Part shown: positions 5,317 through 8,434 of the stretch, one piece after another
How the letters are laid out: the number at the start of each line of letters is the position of its first letter
Numbering within the stretch: the stretch's first letter is position 1
NCBI GenBank assembly: GCA_937967805.1
Contig: CALBTC010000103.1
Coordinates: 1-8,434, forward strand
DNA: 8,434 nucleotides
Reading direction: 5' to 3'
From: an uncultured Anaerolineaceae bacterium
GTDB taxonomy: Bacteria; Chloroflexota; Anaerolineae; Promineifilales; Promineifilaceae
The notes under the pieces: model-generated
Told to the model about the DNA's origin: nothing
The model's database searches: none
What the model saw: only the letters and a program-made list of their open reading frames with translations
Translations under genes and position numbers: made by a program

Positions 5317-8300
5317 ATGCCAGAAATCCGATTCCCCAATAGCGTTAGGAATAACCAGGTGCAACTGAGAAATTGCATATTGATCTATCGAAAGACTATT
5401 GTCGCAAAGCGATGGGTTCGATTTTTGATAATATTCTTTTTTACTTTTACTCTAGTTCACCTTTCGGGTTCTGGAGTTGGTTTTACCCAGACTGAAGATG
5501 AATTTGATTTTCGTGCCGACCAGATTGTTGAAGCGATGACTTTAGAAGAGAAAATCGGCCAATTGTTTATGGTTTATTGGTCCGGTACAAATGTCATTAC
5601 CCCTAGTTTAAGGGAATTGATTAGCGACTATAAAGTTGGAAGCGTTTATATTTCAGGTGCCAATTTTGTGAATTCAGAACAGCCTACGGCCGCAGAACAG
5701 GTTGCCTCATTAACCAATCAATTACAAACATATAACTGGGAGAATAACAAGATAACGGACGCAAATGGAGATCAGTTCTTCTTGCCGTTATTTTTGTCAG
5801 TTGACCATGAAGGTGATGGTCCAAGATACACTCGTATCAGAACGGGTATGACCCCTATTCCAAGCCAGTTATCTGTTGGAGCTACTTGGTCAATTGAAAA
5901 TGCAGAGAATGTTGGATATATAGTTGGGAGCGAATTAAGCGCTATTGGAATAAACATGCTTTTGGGACCCGTCTTGGACGTGGTTGATAACCCTAGTGTT
6001 TCAGCACAAGGGAATTTAGATGTGCGTGTATTTGGAGGCGATCCTGCATGGGTTGGGGAATTAGGTAGAGCTTACATTAAGGGGGTTCATCTTGGAAGTG
6101 AAGGATCTATAGTAACCGTTGCCAAACATTTTCCAGGTCATGGTGATAGTGACCGGGCGACAGATCAAAGGGTTGCTGTCACCGATAAAACACTTACTGA
6201 GTTAGTGGAAGTGGATTTGATACCTTTTTTGAGAGTTACACAATTTGATGATGGGGAAAATGTAGGCGTTACAGATGCAATAATGAGCTCACATATTGCG
6301 ATAGCTGATACCGGTAGGGAACCGGTTAGTTTATTTGTTGATGCAAATGACCAAAGAGGTGGATTGGTAAGATTACTTGAAGACGTAGAAGGTTTTGACC
6401 GCTGGTATACAGATGGATTCATTGTATCTGATTCTCTTGGTGTAGGTGCAATAAAGAATGAATATGGCGATGATTTCCCGCATATAGCGGTTGCAACGGA
6501 TGCTTTCTTAGCAGGTAATGATTTGCTGATCCTTCATAATTTTGTCCCCTCCATTGTGTATTACAGTGATCCAGTTATGCATGATACAGATGCTCATGGA
6601 CGGATAAAAGAAGTCATCATTCATTTTCAAACAAGGTATCAGAATGATGATCGATTTAGGGAAAGGGTTGATAATTCGGTAAGAAAAATTGTTAGAGCTA
6701 AATTGAATTTATATCCAGATTTAGTGATCGATTCTGTATTGATTAATCAAGCAGAAGTCTTAAATAAAGTAGGTATAGAAGAAAACTACGCCATTATTGC
6801 TAACATTGCAGAAGAAGCTGTCGCGTTAATAAAGCCCGAATCAGTAGTTGATTTGCCTAACGCGCCAGATAGAGGCGACACTATTGTTTTTATTGTTCAT
6901 AATTTTGATCTGCCGCCATGTGAAGTCTGCGGTGATGAATGGTTGGAACAAGTTCAAAAAAATTTTTCCGATTTTTTGATAGACGAGAGACGATTTATTC
7001 GTGAAAACATTCATACTTACTATTTCTATAGAAAAGATCCGAGCGAGCCTGCAGGAATTTCTACTTTCCTCTACGGTTGGTATCTTGGAGTTGATAATAC
7101 ACTTAGTCCTATTACCGATGATGAAGTTAGGGAGATTAGAACAAAACTTTGGAATGCTGATTGGATTGTTTTTATTTTCGCCGCTGGAGATTGTGGTCCG
7201 GATGCTTATCAAACCGGATTTACTAGATGCCAAAGAGGTAGGGCTGAAGCTGATACCCTTCACTGGTTTCTCCAGTATGCTCAGGATGATGATCTTGAAG
7301 CGAAGATTGTGGCGTTGGCATTTGGGGCTCCGCCGTGGACATTGGATGCAACAGATGCGGGTCTTCTCGACGCTTACTATGGAGTGTTTAGCCAATTAGA
7401 GGTTTTTCAACAGTCTGCTGCTCATGTTTTTCTGCGAGAATTTACCCCCACCGGTGCTTCTCCCATTGACGTATCTGCAACAGGTTATGATCTTGAACAA
7501 GTACTTGCCCCAAGTTCCTTAAAGCCATTAGAACTCCAGATAGTCAATGAATCTCCAGATTCGACCTGGACCATTGGCGACGTTATCGATTTAACAATCA
7601 CTGATATTATGGATAAAAATGGACATCCACTCATTGACAATACGCCCGTAGAGTGGATAGGAATTTATGATACGGGTGTCCGGTTGACACCTGATCCGTC
7701 CTCTAGTGAAACCGTTGATTATGGACGGGCAGGTGCGCACTTTACTCTTTCACATGATGGGGAGCTCACACTTTTAGCACGGATTGGAGGCATTGAATCG
7801 GAACAGCTAACAATTACAGTTCAGGAACAATTGATACCTACTGCTACTCCAAGTATTAACATTACTTCAACAACTGAAGACGGTCTGATTATCGAAACAC
7901 CTTTGCAGCAGAATGTCACCACCACCCCAGAGCCCGTGGTCGAAGATACTAAAGTGATTACAACACCTGAACCAACCTCTACGACTGAACCAGATGAACT
8001 CGTGAGAGTGTCATCAATAAGTGTGGTTTGGCTAGTAGCTACTCTAAGTGTAATTGCCATCATTTTAGTGGCAGGTTACTTTCGTTTTTTCAGAGGTTCT
8101 ACTAGACTAAGTTATTCCCAAGAGCAAAACACCAAAAAGAGAACTGCCTTAGAAGTTTCAGACGATCTAGTTGTTCTGTCAGATAAAATTAGCGAGCATT
8201 TTAGCGATGAGGGGCTACGGGATTTGTGTTTCCGATTAGATGGTATTCACTATGATAATCTTGGAGCTAGGGAAAAAAAGGGCAAAGCAAGAGAGCTTGT

Positions 8301-8382
8301 GCAAGAAATAAAGTATCAGAATCGAGTCGATGAGCTTCGGGCCCTTCTAAAGGAATTACGTCCGCGTGTTTCATGGGAATAA
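5317..8382 (+). CDS. Membrane-anchored GH3 N-acetylhexosaminidase-like protein with cytoplasmic effector-associated (death-like) domain
   Basis: The 1021-residue product has these parts in order. A basic N-terminus is followed by a hydrophobic segment (about 35-49): signal peptide or anchor. The GH3 catalytic region (about 66-470) carries TLEEKIGQLFMV (75-86), KHFPGHGD (270-277) and FIVSDSLGVGAI (368-379), with Asp372 as the expected nucleophile. A GH3 C-terminal-like domain (about 490-730) has FGAPPWTLDATD (669-680). An Ig-like beta-sandwich (about 735-836) has DKNGHPLIDNTPVEW. A T/P/E-rich stalk runs about 840-893, then a TM helix (about 900-922) and Arg-rich stop-transfer. The tail (947-1021) has LRDLCFRLDGIHYDNL, KARELV and LKELRP, the signature of short effector-associated/bacterial death-like adaptors. 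KHFPGHG places it in the NagZ-like GH3 branch, yet the His of the usual DSH acid/base motif seems absent (ATDQR, 281-285). ATG 5317 is the only ATG before the hydrophobic segment, with a weak GAGAAA ribosome site. The gene is AT-richer than the left half. Substrate and activity are unknown. Confidence 0.85.
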   Translation: MPEIRFPNSVRNNQVQLRNCILIYRKTIVAKRWVRFLIIFFFTFTLVHLSGSGVGFTQTEDEFDFRADQIVEAMTLEEKIGQLFMVYWSGTNVITPSLRELISDYKVGSVYISGANFVNSEQPTAAEQVASLTNQLQTYNWENNKITDANGDQFFLPLFLSVDHEGDGPRYTRIRTGMTPIPSQLSVGATWSIENAENVGYIVGSELSAIGINMLLGPVLDVVDNPSVSAQGNLDVRVFGGDPAWVGELGRAYIKGVHLGSEGSIVTVAKHFPGHGDSDRATDQRVAVTDKTLTELVEVDLIPFLRVTQFDDGENVGVTDAIMSSHIAIADTGREPVSLFVDANDQRGGLVRLLEDVEGFDRWYTDGFIVSDSLGVGAIKNEYGDDFPHIAVATDAFLAGNDLLILHNFVPSIVYYSDPVMHDTDAHGRIKEVIIHFQTRYQNDDRFRERVDNSVRKIVRAKLNLYPDLVIDSVLINQAEVLNKVGIEENYAIIANIAEEAVALIKPESVVDLPNAPDRGDTIVFIVHNFDLPPCEVCGDEWLEQVQKNFSDFLIDERRFIRENIHTYYFYRKDPSEPAGISTFLYGWYLGVDNTLSPITDDEVREIRTKLWNADWIVFIFAAGDCGPDAYQTGFTRCQRGRAEADTLHWFLQYAQDDDLEAKIVALAFGAPPWTLDATDAGLLDAYYGVFSQLEVFQQSAAHVFLREFTPTGASPIDVSATGYDLEQVLAPSSLKPLELQIVNESPDSTWTIGDVIDLTITDIMDKNGHPLIDNTPVEWIGIYDTGVRLTPDPSSSETVDYGRAGAHFTLSHDGELTLLARIGGIESEQLTITVQEQLIPTATPSINITSTTEDGLIIETPLQQNVTTTPEPVVEDTKVITTPEPTSTTEPDELVRVSSISVVWLVATLSVIAIILVAGYFRFFRGSTRLSYSQEQNTKKRTALEVSDDLVVLSDKISEHFSDEGLRDLCFRLDGIHYDNLGAREKKGKARELVQEIKYQNRVDELRALLKELRPRVSWE
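8155..8379 (+). other. Effector-associated / bacterial death-like domain at the C-terminus of the GH3 protein
   Basis: Residues 947-1021 lie after the TM helix and Arg-rich stop-transfer, so on the cytoplasmic side. The segment is compact, charged and predicted helical, with FSDEGLRDLCFRL, GIHYDNL, KKGKARELVQEI, RVDELRALLKELRP and a terminal SW. As known for this class, such domains are adaptors that pair like-with-like to bring together sensors and effectors encoded in separate genes. The exact subtype number is not claimed. Confidence 0.75.
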
Positions 8383-8434
8383 GAGAGCATTCGGTAATTC
8401 AAGATAAGGTTCTCATGGCCAAGACTCTGGTCCG

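Noticed and set aside
5317..5490. Lipoprotein signal at Cys20 of the GH3 protein
   Set aside because: Cys20 precedes the hydrophobic segment and has no lipobox before it, so anchoring by lipid at this Cys is unlikely.
6841..7399. Open frames on both strands inside the GH3 gene (6841-7395 minus, 7001-7399 plus)
   Set aside because: The GH3 frame is continuous with family motifs before and after this stretch; the other frames show no domain or ribosome site.
8415..8434. ATG with AAGG five bases upstream (MAKTLV...) at the right edge, possibly the next gene
   Set aside because: Only 20 bases are visible, too few to call a gene. It would be the first place to look for a partner of the GH3-adaptor protein.

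Overview
The window looks like a piece of a Chloroflexota genome, most likely of the class Anaerolineae or a relative. This is inferred from gene content (MinD-MinE followed by a RodA-type protein, a DppD/DppF-like ATPase pair, an Uma2 protein, and a large secreted GH3 protein with a T/P-rich stalk). No marker gene settles it.

Layout. Positions 1-2288 hold a cell-shape block: the 3' part of minD (its start lies off the left edge), minE, and a RodA/FtsW-family glycan polymerase. A short heptamer repeat array and an intrinsic terminator separate minE from rodA. Positions 2289-2517 are a structured intergenic region with a good sigma-70-like promoter candidate and inverted repeats. Positions 2518-4538 encode two oligopeptide/dipeptide ABC-transporter ATPases joined by an ATGA stop/start overlap; no permease or binding-protein gene is present. 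A convergent Uma2-family gene (minus strand, 4550-5116) follows, with a probable bidirectional terminator between them. After a 200-bp AT-rich gap comes one very large gene (5317-8382).

The most interesting gene is that last one. It encodes a signal or anchor segment, a glycoside hydrolase family 3 (GH3) N-acetylhexosaminidase-like region, an Ig-like beta-sandwich, a T/P-rich stalk and a transmembrane helix. After the helix comes a cytoplasmic tail that matches the short helical effector-associated / bacterial death-like adaptor domains of prokaryotic conflict and signalling systems. An outside glycan-binding or glycan-cutting module is thus physically joined to an inside death-like adaptor. 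This suggests an envelope sensor, or a tethered enzyme, that recruits a partner carrying a like domain. The gene is visibly more AT-rich than the left half and nearly lacks the CGGCCG motif that is common there, which suggests a different origin.

The left block is ordinary housekeeping: MinD and MinE position the division site and RodA polymerises peptidoglycan. The ABC ATPases would energise peptide uptake with permeases encoded elsewhere. No CRISPR array, tRNA, rRNA or insertion sequence was seen.
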